From contig CAMQWP010000005.1 in NCBI GenBank assembly GCA_947038565.1, forward strand, positions 52,943 to 116,942: a stretch of DNA of 64,000 nt, read 5' to 3'. Position numbers and translations under genes: made by a program. This DNA comes from an uncultured Clostridia bacterium. GTDB taxonomy: Bacteria; Bacillota; Clostridia; Christensenellales; UBA3700. The notes beneath the pieces were generated by a model that worked only from the letters and a program-made list of their open reading frames with translations, was not told where the DNA came from and did no database searches. Below, in pieces: positions 19,235-28,438 of the stretch (positions within the stretch are counted from its first letter, which is position 1; every line of letters starts with the position of its first letter).

Positions 19235-19461
19235 ATAAATATTTGAAATATACACTGATAGGTCAGGTCGATCATGGTCGTTGACGAGGAATCATAATAT
19301 GCACTTACTTAAAAAAGTATCGAGAAAATAGAAGTAGCATTAGGTTCTTTGTAATATGCTTAGGAATGAAAATCTTAAATGTTTATGGTAAGAAATCTTT
19401 AGCGTGATGACGTTAAATAGCACTTAATGAAAGAAGTAATTGATTTTAGAAAGGAGAAATA

Positions 19462-20748
19462 ATGTTAAATACAAAAATAAATTTTAACAAAATATTAGAT
19501 GTGAAAATTGATTTGAATTTTTTTAATCAATTGTTTTTGCTTTTATATGCTATGTTTTTCACATTAACATTTTCTGACAGTTTATCTAAAGGAATAATCT
19601 TATATGCTATATTATTTTGTTGGCTAGTGACAGCTATATTTATCGATTGCAAATGGATAGAAAAATCAAAAATGTTAATTTTATGTTTTGTGGTTTATTT
19701 TATATTGTTGCTGATTAGAGCTTTGGTTACAGGAAGTTTTGAGGGACTAGATACGTTTTTTCGTAATAACATATATTTCTTCGCATGGATTGTTATAGGA
19801 GTTTTTTATTCGAATAATATCGATAAATTTGATTTAAAAACAGTGTTAACAATTGTAATAGGTTTCTTGTTTGTAAGTTATTTTGCGACAGTTGTTGGGT
19901 TGCTGGAATATCCATCTGCATCAAGAGATCTTGCATCTTCGGGTATACATATGTTAAACCCTTTATATAAGAGCTTAGGAATCGGAGGATTTCCCTATAT
20001 TTATCAAATTCCTTATCTTATTATCGTTGCTATAGGCACTATAGGTTTTAAAAGTGGAAAAGGCAAAAATATCTCGTTTATGGCATTGTTATTGTTGGTT
20101 ATCATTGTTGTTTTACTTGCAGATTACACAACGGCTTTGATAATTAGTGCAGGTAGTTTTGTGTTGGCAGTTATTCTTAAAGGAGATAAACATATTGCAA
20201 ACAAATTAATTGTTGTCGGAGTAGTTTTAATTATAGTTCTTATTTTTAGGGTTCAGCTTTTGACGTTTTTAGTTGATGTTTTTTTTACGGATACAAGTAG
20301 TGCCTTTAGGTTAAGACTGACTCAACTTATTGATGCAATGTCTGGCGCAGGTGTTGGATCTATGCAAAGATTTGAAATGATGGAAAAGTCTTTTTATGTG
20401 TTCTTCAATAATCCATTTTTCGGAACACTGTTTACTGACGGTGTTGGAGGCGGGCACTCAGATATCGTGGATGCTTTAGGGTCGTATGGAATGTTGTCTA
20501 TATTTTATTATGGTATTTTTGAGGTTGCTGCATATTATCAGTATAAACAATTAGAAACAAAATCAAATAAAGTTTCATTTATTCTAATACATTTAGTGTT
20601 TATTTTTGCGAGGATAACTAACCCTGCTTTGGCTTCAGCATCGATTGCGTGTACGGTTTATTTTATTTGTCCGACTATATTATACTTTAATGAAAATAGA
20701 TATTCTAAACAACAACTAATCAAGGAACAAGAACAGGAAAAATTATGA
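19462..20748 (+). CDS. O-antigen/capsule polymerase (Wzy-like)
   Basis: Integral membrane protein of 428 aa with about ten to twelve hydrophobic segments and a periplasm-type loop in the C-terminal third (GAGVGSMQRFEMMEKSFYV followed by NPFFGTLFTDGVGGGHSDIV). This topology, and its place between glycosyltransferases and the flippase, indicate a Wzy polymerase linking lipid-linked repeat units outside the membrane. Wzy proteins share little sequence, so the call rests on topology and context. The stop overlaps the start of a dead glycosyltransferase stub (ATGA). Confidence 0.75.
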   Translation: MLNTKINFNKILDVKIDLNFFNQLFLLLYAMFFTLTFSDSLSKGIILYAILFCWLVTAIFIDCKWIEKSKMLILCFVVYFILLLIRALVTGSFEGLDTFFRNNIYFFAWIVIGVFYSNNIDKFDLKTVLTIVIGFLFVSYFATVVGLLEYPSASRDLASSGIHMLNPLYKSLGIGGFPYIYQIPYLIIVAIGTIGFKSGKGKNISFMALLLLVIIVVLLADYTTALIISAGSFVLAVILKGDKHIANKLIVVGVVLIIVLIFRVQLLTFLVDVFFTDTSSAFRLRLTQLIDAMSGAGVGSMQRFEMMEKSFYVFFNNPFFGTLFTDGVGGGHSDIVDALGSYGMLSIFYYGIFEVAAYYQYKQLETKSNKVSFILIHLVFIFARITNPALASASIACTVYFICPTILYFNENRYSKQQLIKEQEQEKL

Positions 20749-20816
20749 GAATAGTATTTATTAGCAATTTTTCAAATCATCATCAATTGCCATTGAGTGT
20801 TGTAAGAAGTTTTTGA
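20745..20816 (+). pseudogene. N-terminal stub of a glycosyltransferase gene
   Basis: The ATG overlaps the polymerase stop (ATGA) and opens MRIVFISNFSNHHQLPLS, the conserved N-terminus of a glycosyltransferase family found in such loci (FNHHQ-x-PL pattern), then stops after 23 codons. The following 140 bases contain no further recognisable part. A once-coupled gene has been deleted down to its first codons. Confidence 0.65.
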
Positions 20817-20957
20817 GTCGAGATATCCTAAGAAATCAAGTTTTTAATTGTAATACTGATTGCTCAATACGTTTCAAAGAAATATAACTTCAGGAATAAT
20901 AGATGATTTTGAATCAAAGCACTTGAAATAATGCTTAATACAAATTTAGGAGAATAT

Positions 20958-21959
20958 ATGGAAAAAATTAAAGTAAGTATAAAATGTTTGGTTTATAATC
21001 ATGAACAATATTTAAGAAAGTGTCTAGATGGATTTGTAATGCAAAAAACTAATTTTAAATTTGAAGCAATAGTACATGATGACGCATCTACTGATAATAG
21101 TGCTAACATAATTCGTGAGTATGCTTTGAAATATCCAGATATTATCAAGCCGATTTATCAAACAGAAAACCAGTATACGAAGAATGATGGTAGCATTGGA
21201 AAACTAATGAATAAAGAATGTACTGGAAATTATATAGCATTGTGTGAGGGTGATGATTATTGGACAGATATGAATAAGCTCCAGTTACAATCAGATTGTC
21301 TTGATAGCAATCCAGACTGTACATTTTGTTTTACCAATGCAGACCTTTTTGATGTTAGTACAGGTAAAACCAATTTGTTTATAACGGAATTGAATAATGA
21401 AGATATTAGTGGTAAAGAAATTATGTCCATTGGAGTTGGAGAACTGATTAATACACCATTTATCCCAACAGCGTCATACTTTTTTCGGGCATCTAATTAT
21501 AACAAGTTTCCAACATGTTTTAATGAAAACATGGGTGCAGGAGACAGAAAGCTGTCATTATTTTCAACAGCTATAGGAAGAGCGATTTTTATTAATAAAA
21601 AAACTTGTGTTTACAGAAAAAATGTTCCAAATTCAGTTATGACAAAATGGCAAACATTAAATTATGAGGAATCATACAATCTTGCTAAATCGTTTCATTT
21701 ATTATACGAAAAGATTGATGAATTTACGAACTATGAATATTCTCATATTATAACTCCATTGTATGATGCATACAAAAAACAAATGATAGTATCGGGAATC
21801 GCAAAGGGATTGAGAAAGAATAAAGACTTTAATGATTGTATTAAAAGGCAAAGTTTCAAAGTAAAGACGAAGCTATTGATTGCAGATATCTGTCCTAAAA
21901 TGTTGCACGCAATATTAAAGATTAAACATAAAATTCCAAGAAAGATAATAAGGAGCTAA
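20958..21959 (+). CDS. GT2-family glycosyltransferase
   Basis: GT-A glycosyltransferase of 333 aa. VSIKCLVYNHEQYLRKCLDG opens the Rossmann-like donor domain, VHDDASTDNSANIIREY holds the first Asp pair and CEGDDYWTD the metal-binding DxD equivalent near residue 95. The C-terminal third has basic amphipathic stretches that may bind the membrane. The ATG at 20958 follows TTAGGAG; an upstream ATG at 20931 has no such site. It works on the polysaccharide repeat unit; the sugar is unknown. Confidence 0.85.
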   Translation: MEKIKVSIKCLVYNHEQYLRKCLDGFVMQKTNFKFEAIVHDDASTDNSANIIREYALKYPDIIKPIYQTENQYTKNDGSIGKLMNKECTGNYIALCEGDDYWTDMNKLQLQSDCLDSNPDCTFCFTNADLFDVSTGKTNLFITELNNEDISGKEIMSIGVGELINTPFIPTASYFFRASNYNKFPTCFNENMGAGDRKLSLFSTAIGRAIFINKKTCVYRKNVPNSVMTKWQTLNYEESYNLAKSFHLLYEKIDEFTNYEYSHIITPLYDAYKKQMIVSGIAKGLRKNKDFNDCIKRQSFKVKTKLLIADICPKMLHAILKIKHKIPRKIIRS

Positions 21960-21964
21960 GATGA

Positions 21965-23608
21965 ATGCTTGATAATAATTTAAAGCAACAGGCCGCAACT
22001 TCGTTAATATGGAAGCTTTTCGAAAAATTCGGAACGCAATTGATATCGTTTACTTTATCAATTGTTCTTGCTAGAATACTTATGCCAGAAGATTATGGCA
22101 CGATAGCTTTGCTGTCCATTTTTGTGCAGGTTGCGAGTGTTTTTGTGCAGTCAGGATTTGCTACTGCATTAGTTAGAAAAGAAGATGCAGATGATTTAGA
22201 CTTTTCAAGTGTGTTTTATTTTAGTTTAGCAGTTTCGATAATTTTGTACTTAGTTTTATTTTTTACTGCTCCACTTATAGCAGAATTTTATGAAATACCA
22301 ATGCTAAAAAATGTGCTTAGAGTGATGGCTCTTACGATTATTGTGGGCTCTTATAATGGCATGCAGAATGTAAAATTACAGAAAGAAATGATGTTTAAAA
22401 AGTTGTTTATAAGTTCTTTTGGTGCTGTTGTATTGTCTGGTATAGTTGGTATTACCATGGCGTACTTGGGTTTTGGTGTGTGGGCTCTTGCGGGGCAACA
22501 GATTACTGCGGTGGTTGTGACTTCTGTTGTTATGACATTCACAGTAAAGTGGCGACCTAGGTTAATGTTTAGTTTTAAAAGATTAAAATCCCTTTTCAAA
22601 TTCGGTTGGAAATTGTTGTTTTCTGGATTACTTGATGTGCTTTACAATAATATCTATTCTTTGATAATTGGTAAAAAATACTCTTCTTCCGACCTTGGAT
22701 ATTGGAATAAAGCAAAGCAGTTTCCTTCTTTAGTTGTTGATAATATTAACGGCTCAATTGCATCAGTTATGTACCCTGTTTTTTCAAGATTGCAAGGCGA
22801 TAAGCCTGCTTTGAAGAGTGCTGTACGAAGGTCAATAAGAATAAGCTCATATATGGTTTTTCCGCTAATGATGGGACTGGCAATGTGTGCAGAGCCAGTT
22901 GTGCAACTTGTTTTAGGTGATAAGTGGATGTTGTGTGTTCCATTTTTGCAAGGTTGGTGTTTTTGTTACGCGCTTATGCCTGTCCATGTGACAAATCTAC
23001 AAGTTTATAATGCACTAGGCAGAAGTGATGTTTTTCTTGCTCTTGAGATAGTAAAGAAGGTTATAGGTGTTGGTGTATTGTTTGCGACATTGCCATTTGG
23101 TTTGGAGTGGATGATGTTCGGCAAGATGTGCTCCACTATTGTCAGTGGCTTAATTAACGCGGCTCCTAATGTTAAAATACTAGGCTATAAAGTGAGTGAG
23201 CAGTTGATGGATCTCTTGCCGTCAGTAGGTTTATCTATAGTTATGGGTGGATTTGTTTTTGGTGTTTCGTTCATTCCAATGCATTATATTGGAGTGCTTG
23301 CAGTTCAGATAATAGTGGGAGTGATAATTTATGTCGGATTGTCGGCGTTGTTTAAACTCGAGTCATTTAAGTATATTGTTTCGAATATTAAAGTGGTTAT
23401 TTCAAAGCTAAAAGATAAACTAAACAATAAGAAGAATAATAACAGTAATGTGAAAGAAAATGATGTTGTTATTGATGTTGTTATTGATGTTGTTAATGAT
23501 GTTAGTGAAATTGAATCCACTACTGATAGTGATGACAATATTGAAAAAGCGAAATCAGATAGTTTTATAGATAAAGAAGAAGGTAGTTTGCAAGATAATA
23601 AAGACTAA
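21965..23608 (+). CDS. Polysaccharide flippase (Wzx / MOP superfamily)
   Basis: Membrane protein of 547 aa. The first 480 residues have about 14 hydrophobic segments and begin AATSLIWKLFEKFGTQLISF, with the ARILMPEDYGTIALLSIF motif of polysaccharide transporters. It should flip lipid-linked repeat units across the membrane. The last 65 residues are a hydrophilic, acidic tail that includes four 12-bp tandem repeats in the DNA (about 23461-23508, encoding variations on VVID). This tail is absent from typical family members. AGGAG lies 10 bases before the start. Confidence 0.88.
   Translation: MLDNNLKQQAATSLIWKLFEKFGTQLISFTLSIVLARILMPEDYGTIALLSIFVQVASVFVQSGFATALVRKEDADDLDFSSVFYFSLAVSIILYLVLFFTAPLIAEFYEIPMLKNVLRVMALTIIVGSYNGMQNVKLQKEMMFKKLFISSFGAVVLSGIVGITMAYLGFGVWALAGQQITAVVVTSVVMTFTVKWRPRLMFSFKRLKSLFKFGWKLLFSGLLDVLYNNIYSLIIGKKYSSSDLGYWNKAKQFPSLVVDNINGSIASVMYPVFSRLQGDKPALKSAVRRSIRISSYMVFPLMMGLAMCAEPVVQLVLGDKWMLCVPFLQGWCFCYALMPVHVTNLQVYNALGRSDVFLALEIVKKVIGVGVLFATLPFGLEWMMFGKMCSTIVSGLINAAPNVKILGYKVSEQLMDLLPSVGLSIVMGGFVFGVSFIPMHYIGVLAVQIIVGVIIYVGLSALFKLESFKYIVSNIKVVISKLKDKLNNKKNNNSNVKENDVVIDVVIDVVNDVSEIESTTDSDDNIEKAKSDSFIDKEEGSLQDNKD
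23461..23508 (+). repeat. Short tandem repeat in the flippase tail
   Basis: Four copies of a 12-bp unit close to GATGTTGTTATT, in frame, encode an Asp-Val-Val-Ile series in the acidic C-terminal tail. Copy number may vary between strains without breaking the frame. Confidence 0.6.
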
Positions 23609-23720
23609 ATGAGATGTGTTTATTTAGAACAAAATAGAATGGGTTCAAATATAGAATAAAAATATTAATTGGACAGAGAAAGATCGTTGTGAATTATTAA
23701 AGAGCAAAGGAGAACTGTAT

Positions 23721-24419
23721 ATGAAAATAGGTATTATGCAACCATATTATTTCCCGTATATTGGATATTGGCAGCTTATGAATGCTGTTGATAAATATGT
23801 AATATATGACGATGTCAATTTTATTAAAGGTGGCTGGATTAACAGGAATAGAGTGTTGAATAATGGAAGTGCAAGTTTTTTTAACGTGAAGATGTCTAAT
23901 GCTAGCCCCAATTTATTTATAAATGAAATTGGTGCACCTAATGATTTAATATATAAAAACAAACAAATCAAGACGCTTGAGATGTTATATAAGAAAGCTC
24001 CGTATTATGATGAGTGTATAGAGCTGATAACAAGCGTGATAATGTGCGAAGAAGAAAATTTAGCGTTATATCTTAAAAATGGCATAATAGAAATAGCACA
24101 CTTGTTAGATATGAAAACAGAGTTCACTTTATCTTCTGAATTGACTAAGGATAATGCTCTAAAAGGCAGCGATAAAGTAATTGCGATTTGCAAAGAATTA
24201 GGTGCGACAGAGTACTTAAATGCTATTGGTGGACAGGAATTGTATGATAGAGATGATTTCAAGAGCGAAGGTCTAGGATTAAGTTTTGTCAAGACAAACA
24301 TAGTCGAATATAAACAGTTCAAGGCAGATTTCGTTGCTGGGTTGTCAATAATTGATGTACTGATGTTTAATGGCAAAGAAAAAACTAAAGGCATGCTTAA
24401 TAGCTATGAGTTGGTGTAA
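23721..24419 (+). CDS. WbqC-family protein
   Basis: 232-aa protein with the full WbqC signature MKIGIMQPYYFPYIGYWQLM, DKYVIYDDVNFIKGGWINRN and the C-terminal SIIDVLMFNGKE. WbqC-like proteins occur in O-antigen and capsule clusters next to aminosugar genes; their chemistry is not established, although aminoacylation or related sugar modification has been suggested. It begins a group with an epimerase and an ATP-grasp protein. A good AAAGGAG site lies before the ATG. Confidence 0.85.
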   Translation: MKIGIMQPYYFPYIGYWQLMNAVDKYVIYDDVNFIKGGWINRNRVLNNGSASFFNVKMSNASPNLFINEIGAPNDLIYKNKQIKTLEMLYKKAPYYDECIELITSVIMCEEENLALYLKNGIIEIAHLLDMKTEFTLSSELTKDNALKGSDKVIAICKELGATEYLNAIGGQELYDRDDFKSEGLGLSFVKTNIVEYKQFKADFVAGLSIIDVLMFNGKEKTKGMLNSYELV

Positions 24420-24453
24420 TATGGATAAATTATTTGAAGATGGAGGAGTATTT

Positions 24454-25473
24454 ATGGCAAAGAAAATAATAATTTTTGGAGCAACAGGAGATGTAGGTTT
24501 ATATCTGACAGATTATCTTGCAGAAACAGTTGATAGAAGTAAATATGATATAATTGCTTCAGGAAGAATGCAAACAAATTTTTTTGATAGGTATAACGTT
24601 GAGTATATTAATCTAGATTTAACTATAAAAGCAGATTTTGAAAAATTGCCTAATAGCGATGTTCATGCTGTTATTATGTTGTCTGGATTAATGCCAGCCC
24701 ACGTAAAGGAGTATAATCCTCAAGATTATATTGACGTTAACATTACGGGTGGACTGAATGTTTTAGAGTATTGTAGACGAGTACAAGCAGATAGAATAAT
24801 ATATGCTCAAAGCATATCTGATATAATAGGATATTTAGGGACAGAAAAATTACTAAAGCCTGACCTAGCTAGGAGTATTAAATATACTGGCGATCATGCG
24901 ATGTATATAATCAGCAAAAATTGTATGGTTGATATAATAGAGCATTATAGACAAGAATTCGGGCTAAAATCTATAATCGTTAGGTTGCCGAATATATACA
25001 TGCATACAGCAACACCTTATTATTTTGTCAATTGTGAACGTCGCATGAAAGCACATAACGCAATAATCGAGAAGGCAATTAAAGGTGAAGATATCGAGAT
25101 ATGGGGTGATTCTAATCAAGAAAAAGACATGGTTTATGTCAAGGATTTAGCGCAAATAGTAGAGAAGAGTTTATGGATTGATAGGGAATATGGGTTATAC
25201 AATATCGGAACGGGTATTGGAATAACAATAGAGAATCAAGTGAAAGGTATCGTAGAAGTATTTTCTCAAGAAGGAAATAAGTCAAAGATTTCTTATGCTC
25301 CTGACAAACCAAGTGGTAACGAATATATAATGGATGTAACTAATGCTAAAGAAGATCTGGGTTATGAGCCAAAATATGATTACATTTCATATTTACGAGA
25401 TTTGAAACAAGAAATGGAAATTGATAGATTTAAAGATTTTCACGACGAAAAGTGTAGGAAGGTAATTAAATGA
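24454..25473 (+). CDS. NAD(P)-dependent sugar epimerase/dehydratase (extended SDR)
   Basis: 339-aa extended short-chain dehydrogenase. IIIFGATGDVGLYLTDYLAE is the nucleotide-binding loop, and MLSGLMPAHVKEYNPQDYID with ITGGLNVLEYCRR follows the family pattern. The catalytic YxxxK is not obvious: the expected place reads HAMYIISKNCMVD, giving Y-x-x-S-K. The ATG at 24454 is chosen for its strong GGAGGAG site. An in-frame ATG at 24421 has none. The stop overlaps the ATP-grasp start (ATGA). Its substrate is probably a nucleotide sugar of the locus. Confidence 0.78.
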   Translation: MAKKIIIFGATGDVGLYLTDYLAETVDRSKYDIIASGRMQTNFFDRYNVEYINLDLTIKADFEKLPNSDVHAVIMLSGLMPAHVKEYNPQDYIDVNITGGLNVLEYCRRVQADRIIYAQSISDIIGYLGTEKLLKPDLARSIKYTGDHAMYIISKNCMVDIIEHYRQEFGLKSIIVRLPNIYMHTATPYYFVNCERRMKAHNAIIEKAIKGEDIEIWGDSNQEKDMVYVKDLAQIVEKSLWIDREYGLYNIGTGIGITIENQVKGIVEVFSQEGNKSKISYAPDKPSGNEYIMDVTNAKEDLGYEPKYDYISYLRDLKQEMEIDRFKDFHDEKCRKVIK

Positions 25474-26588
25474 GTGTTGTAAAAGAGAGATATTGTCAAA
25501 ATAAGCGTATTAATGCAATTAATTTTAAGTATAACGAAGTAAAGTTCGTAATGAAGAGTCTTTCGAAGATTAATGCCTTAGCGAATGAAAAAAGCTATTA
25601 TCCGGAAAAGGAAAGAAAGTCGCTAAAAGTGAGAAAGAAAGAATTGAGGAAATGGCTTTTTCAACATAAGGACTTGAATATGTACTATAATTGTTATGGA
25701 CAGGATGTTGTCAATTGTGATTGTTATGATGATTATATGCCGTTCTATGAGTTCGTAAAGTTAAGAAGAGAGCAGTTGAGGCTTACTGATGTTAAAAACA
25801 AGTCAAGTTACGAAGTGCTTTTGCAAGATAAAGCAGTTTTTCATAACTTTTTTTCATCAATACTTGATCCTAAGTACTTGACTACTGTTATAGGTAATAT
25901 TAATGCGGGGAAATTGATTCTCACCCGTAATCTAGAAGAGTTTGAAGGCAAATATCTGATAGTAAAACCTGTTGCAGATGATTCTAGTAGTGGCGTTCGG
26001 AAACTGTTATACAAAGATGGACTACTTATAGAAAATGGTGTTGAATATACTGTTAATGAGTTTGTCTCTCACTACTCTAATGTTACAGCTTTGATTGAAT
26101 TGTGTCAAGAACAACATAAAGACTTAGCAGCTTTGAATACAACAAGTTTGAATACAATAAGATTTATAACAATTATGAATCAAGATGATTTTGATATACA
26201 AATATTGGCGTCTAGCTTAAGAATTGGATCATCGATTAGCTCTTGTACAGATAATGCAGGAAGTGGTGGTCTCTCAGTTTCATTAAATGAATCTGGAGTG
26301 TTGTCTGAAATAGGTAAATATTATAAACAGTTTGGAACAATAACTACTGTTCATCCAATATCAGGAATTGTATTCGCTGGGTATGTTGTACCGATGTATG
26401 ATGAGGTTATTGCATTGGCTAAAAAAGCACATAGTGCCATTCCTCAAATTAAAAGTATTGGTTGGGATATCGCAATATCACCTAATGGACCAGTTCTTAT
26501 TGAAGGAAATCCTGATTGGGCAATACAGCATATTCAAATGTCATGTGGTCCATTGAAGTCAAAAATTTACAAATTATTTCAACAATAA
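25470..26588 (+). CDS. Sugar-transfer-associated ATP-grasp protein
   Basis: 372-aa protein of the ATP-grasp family found in polysaccharide loci. Motifs are LIVKPVADDSSSGVRKLLY (ATP-binding strand and loop), NTIRFITIMNQDDFDI, NAGSGGLSVSLN and the metal-binding IGWDIAISPNGPVLIEGNPD near residue 340. ATP-grasp ligases join a carboxylate to an amine through an acyl phosphate, so it may attach an amino acid or similar acid to a sugar. Start overlaps the epimerase stop, after AGGAAGG. A dead dehydrogenase fragment follows, which may once have supplied its substrate. Confidence 0.8.
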   Translation: MSVVKERYCQNKRINAINFKYNEVKFVMKSLSKINALANEKSYYPEKERKSLKVRKKELRKWLFQHKDLNMYYNCYGQDVVNCDCYDDYMPFYEFVKLRREQLRLTDVKNKSSYEVLLQDKAVFHNFFSSILDPKYLTTVIGNINAGKLILTRNLEEFEGKYLIVKPVADDSSSGVRKLLYKDGLLIENGVEYTVNEFVSHYSNVTALIELCQEQHKDLAALNTTSLNTIRFITIMNQDDFDIQILASSLRIGSSISSCTDNAGSGGLSVSLNESGVLSEIGKYYKQFGTITTVHPISGIVFAGYVVPMYDEVIALAKKAHSAIPQIKSIGWDIAISPNGPVLIEGNPDWAIQHIQMSCGPLKSKIYKLFQQ

Positions 26589-26659
26589 TCAAAAATAATC
26601 TGACATAAAAGAGTGAAATTAAATAGTTTGCCGTATATACTTCTAATAAAGGAGTGTGT

Positions 26660-26995
26660 ATGGCAAATTTTTAGGATGTAGCTCGAATGGCTGATAAGAT
26701 AGTGTGTGATGAGTGGGAGTGCGTTAAGCATAGAACACAAACGCTTAGTAGATTATATAAACTTGGAGAATTAAAGGATAGCGATATACATGCTAATATT
26801 GGAGATATAATAGCTGGAACGAAGTCTGCTCGTGAAAATGAAGAGGAATTTATATATTACAATACTGTTGGATTAGCATTTATTGATGTTGCATTGTCAA
26901 AGTATTTCTATGACGAAGTTGTTAAAAATAATAAAGGAATGCTATTGAATTTATCAAATGATTCTATGATTGATTTAATACTTAATCAAAAATAA
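26660..26995 (+). pseudogene. Remnant of an ornithine cyclodeaminase-family dehydrogenase
   Basis: From 26687 the frame gives 102 residues. ADKIVCDEWECVKHR, ANIGDIIAGTKSAREN and NTVGLAFIDVALSKYFYDE match the C-terminal third of the ornithine cyclodeaminase / SbnB family. Upstream an AAAGGAG site and ATG at 26660 open MANF, then TAG, in the same frame. About 200 N-terminal residues are missing, so an internal deletion joined the start region to the 3' end. The remaining piece lacks the whole nucleotide-binding domain. Confidence 0.72.
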
Positions 26996-27018
26996 AATGT
27001 TATAATTTAATAAATAAG

Positions 27019-27058
27019 TGCTCGATAAATAATTTATTATTAGCGAGCATTTTTTTTT
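27019..27058 (+). terminator. Terminator before the phage-tail-like cassette
   Basis: TGCTCG pairs with CGAGCA across an AT-rich hairpin and is followed by nine T residues. It isolates the next unit from the polysaccharide genes upstream. Confidence 0.85.
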
Positions 27059-27074
27059 AATAATGGAGATTATA

Positions 27075-27103
27075 TTGACATAAATTCATCCATATTTTAG
27101 TAT
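27075..27103 (+). promoter_or_regulatory. Promoter of the phage-tail-like cassette
   Basis: TTGACA, 17 bp, TAGTAT. It lies about 30 bases before the first gene of the cassette and directly after a terminator. Confidence 0.6.
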
Positions 27104-27133
27104 TATTGCTATTATTTATATATGGAGGTAAAT

Positions 27134-28438
27134 ATGATAAAATATTATAGTGATAGTAGAATTGATGTAAGTACTGTGGAGTTGCCACAGGATGGTGGTG
27201 AATATACTGAACAGATTGTGGTGATGGATGATGATTTGGATAGTGATTATTTTCTGGAGTTTGAATGTCCTAAAAGCATTAAATGTGTGAGTGGAAAGCT
27301 AGTGAATACGGGTGATAATAATTATGAAATAAAGTTGCCGTATGTTATTATGCAAAGTATCGGTGACGTGTATGTTCAGCTTATTAAAGTAGATAGGATT
27401 ACAAATGAGATAATAGGTAAATCTTTGATTAGTAGTATGCCTGTATATACAATATCTAGATCAATTATGGCTGGTGAAACAGCAGTGCCACCAGATAAAG
27501 AGGAGTTTTTTGACTATGCTGTTAAAGTCGCTACAATGTGTGGTAATGTAGCTGATAATACTATGCAATTAGGCGAGAAGATATCTAAAGATATGGCAGT
27601 TATTAGTAATGATATGAATATTTTGAGTGAAAATTTAGTTAATGAAATGGATGTTATCAATAATAATGTAACCACTTTAAATGCAAATATTATTTCGGAT
27701 ATGAATATTATAAATGAGTCGGCAAGCAAATTGGAAACGGACTTAGGTGTAAAGGTGGATACAATGTGCTCTACTAGCGAGGGCAAAATCGATACTGCAA
27801 TAGAGAATGTAAATAAAATGGCTAGTAGTGGAGAATTAGACGGCGCCCATCTTGAAAATGCTGGCGAGTGGAAGATCGGCAATACTTATTATTCATATAA
27901 TAACAATGAACATAATAAAAAAATCAGCATTGTTCACATACAGACAAAGGAAGGCATGAAGTGTTATTCTTGCAAGATTGGAGGCATTGCAACAGTACAA
28001 AATATGCCGCCGTTTGCAGTTTGTTGGGAGTTGTTTTTTGAATGTGAAAATGGGGGTGATGTGCCTGTTGTTGTCTATGATAATTTAGACTCTAATTTGG
28101 TAGGTGGAGTGGCATATCCTCAATCATTGCCATATGAAATAGTTGTTGATTTAAGTGCGTACAAGATGATTAACGTGCATATGCAGTTTTATGAAGGTAA
28201 TACTATTTTCAGTACTAAGCTAGTTGATTTGTATCAAAATTTAGCAATGAGTGGTAGCATGAGGGCTGGCAGAAGTACGCTAACCGCAGAGTACTATACG
28301 ATTGTATATAGTACAGTAACTAATGTGCTTAAATCAGGTATTTTTGTAAGAAAATTCAGTGAACCATATGATCCAGGAACCATGTATGATGCAAGTAGTC
28401 ATATAGGAATTAAAAGAATTGAGGGGATATTAAAATGA
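27134..28438 (+). CDS. Phage tail/baseplate-like structural protein
   Basis: 434-aa protein. Residues 1-110 form a beta-rich domain (VSTVELPQDGGEYTEQIVV, IKLPYVIMQSIGDVYVQL, PVYTISRSI) like the N-terminal part of phage baseplate or tail-appendage proteins. Residues 130-230 are a helical, probably coiled-coil stretch with repeating NxMNILSEN-type segments. The rest is a beta-rich C-terminal domain. The start at 27134 follows GGAGG. Together with the next gene it looks like a phage tail-fibre pair. No other phage genes are near. A lineage-specific surface adhesin is an alternative reading. Confidence 0.55.
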   Translation: MIKYYSDSRIDVSTVELPQDGGEYTEQIVVMDDDLDSDYFLEFECPKSIKCVSGKLVNTGDNNYEIKLPYVIMQSIGDVYVQLIKVDRITNEIIGKSLISSMPVYTISRSIMAGETAVPPDKEEFFDYAVKVATMCGNVADNTMQLGEKISKDMAVISNDMNILSENLVNEMDVINNNVTTLNANIISDMNIINESASKLETDLGVKVDTMCSTSEGKIDTAIENVNKMASSGELDGAHLENAGEWKIGNTYYSYNNNEHNKKISIVHIQTKEGMKCYSCKIGGIATVQNMPPFAVCWELFFECENGGDVPVVVYDNLDSNLVGGVAYPQSLPYEIVVDLSAYKMINVHMQFYEGNTIFSTKLVDLYQNLAMSGSMRAGRSTLTAEYYTIVYSTVTNVLKSGIFVRKFSEPYDPGTMYDASSHIGIKRIEGILK

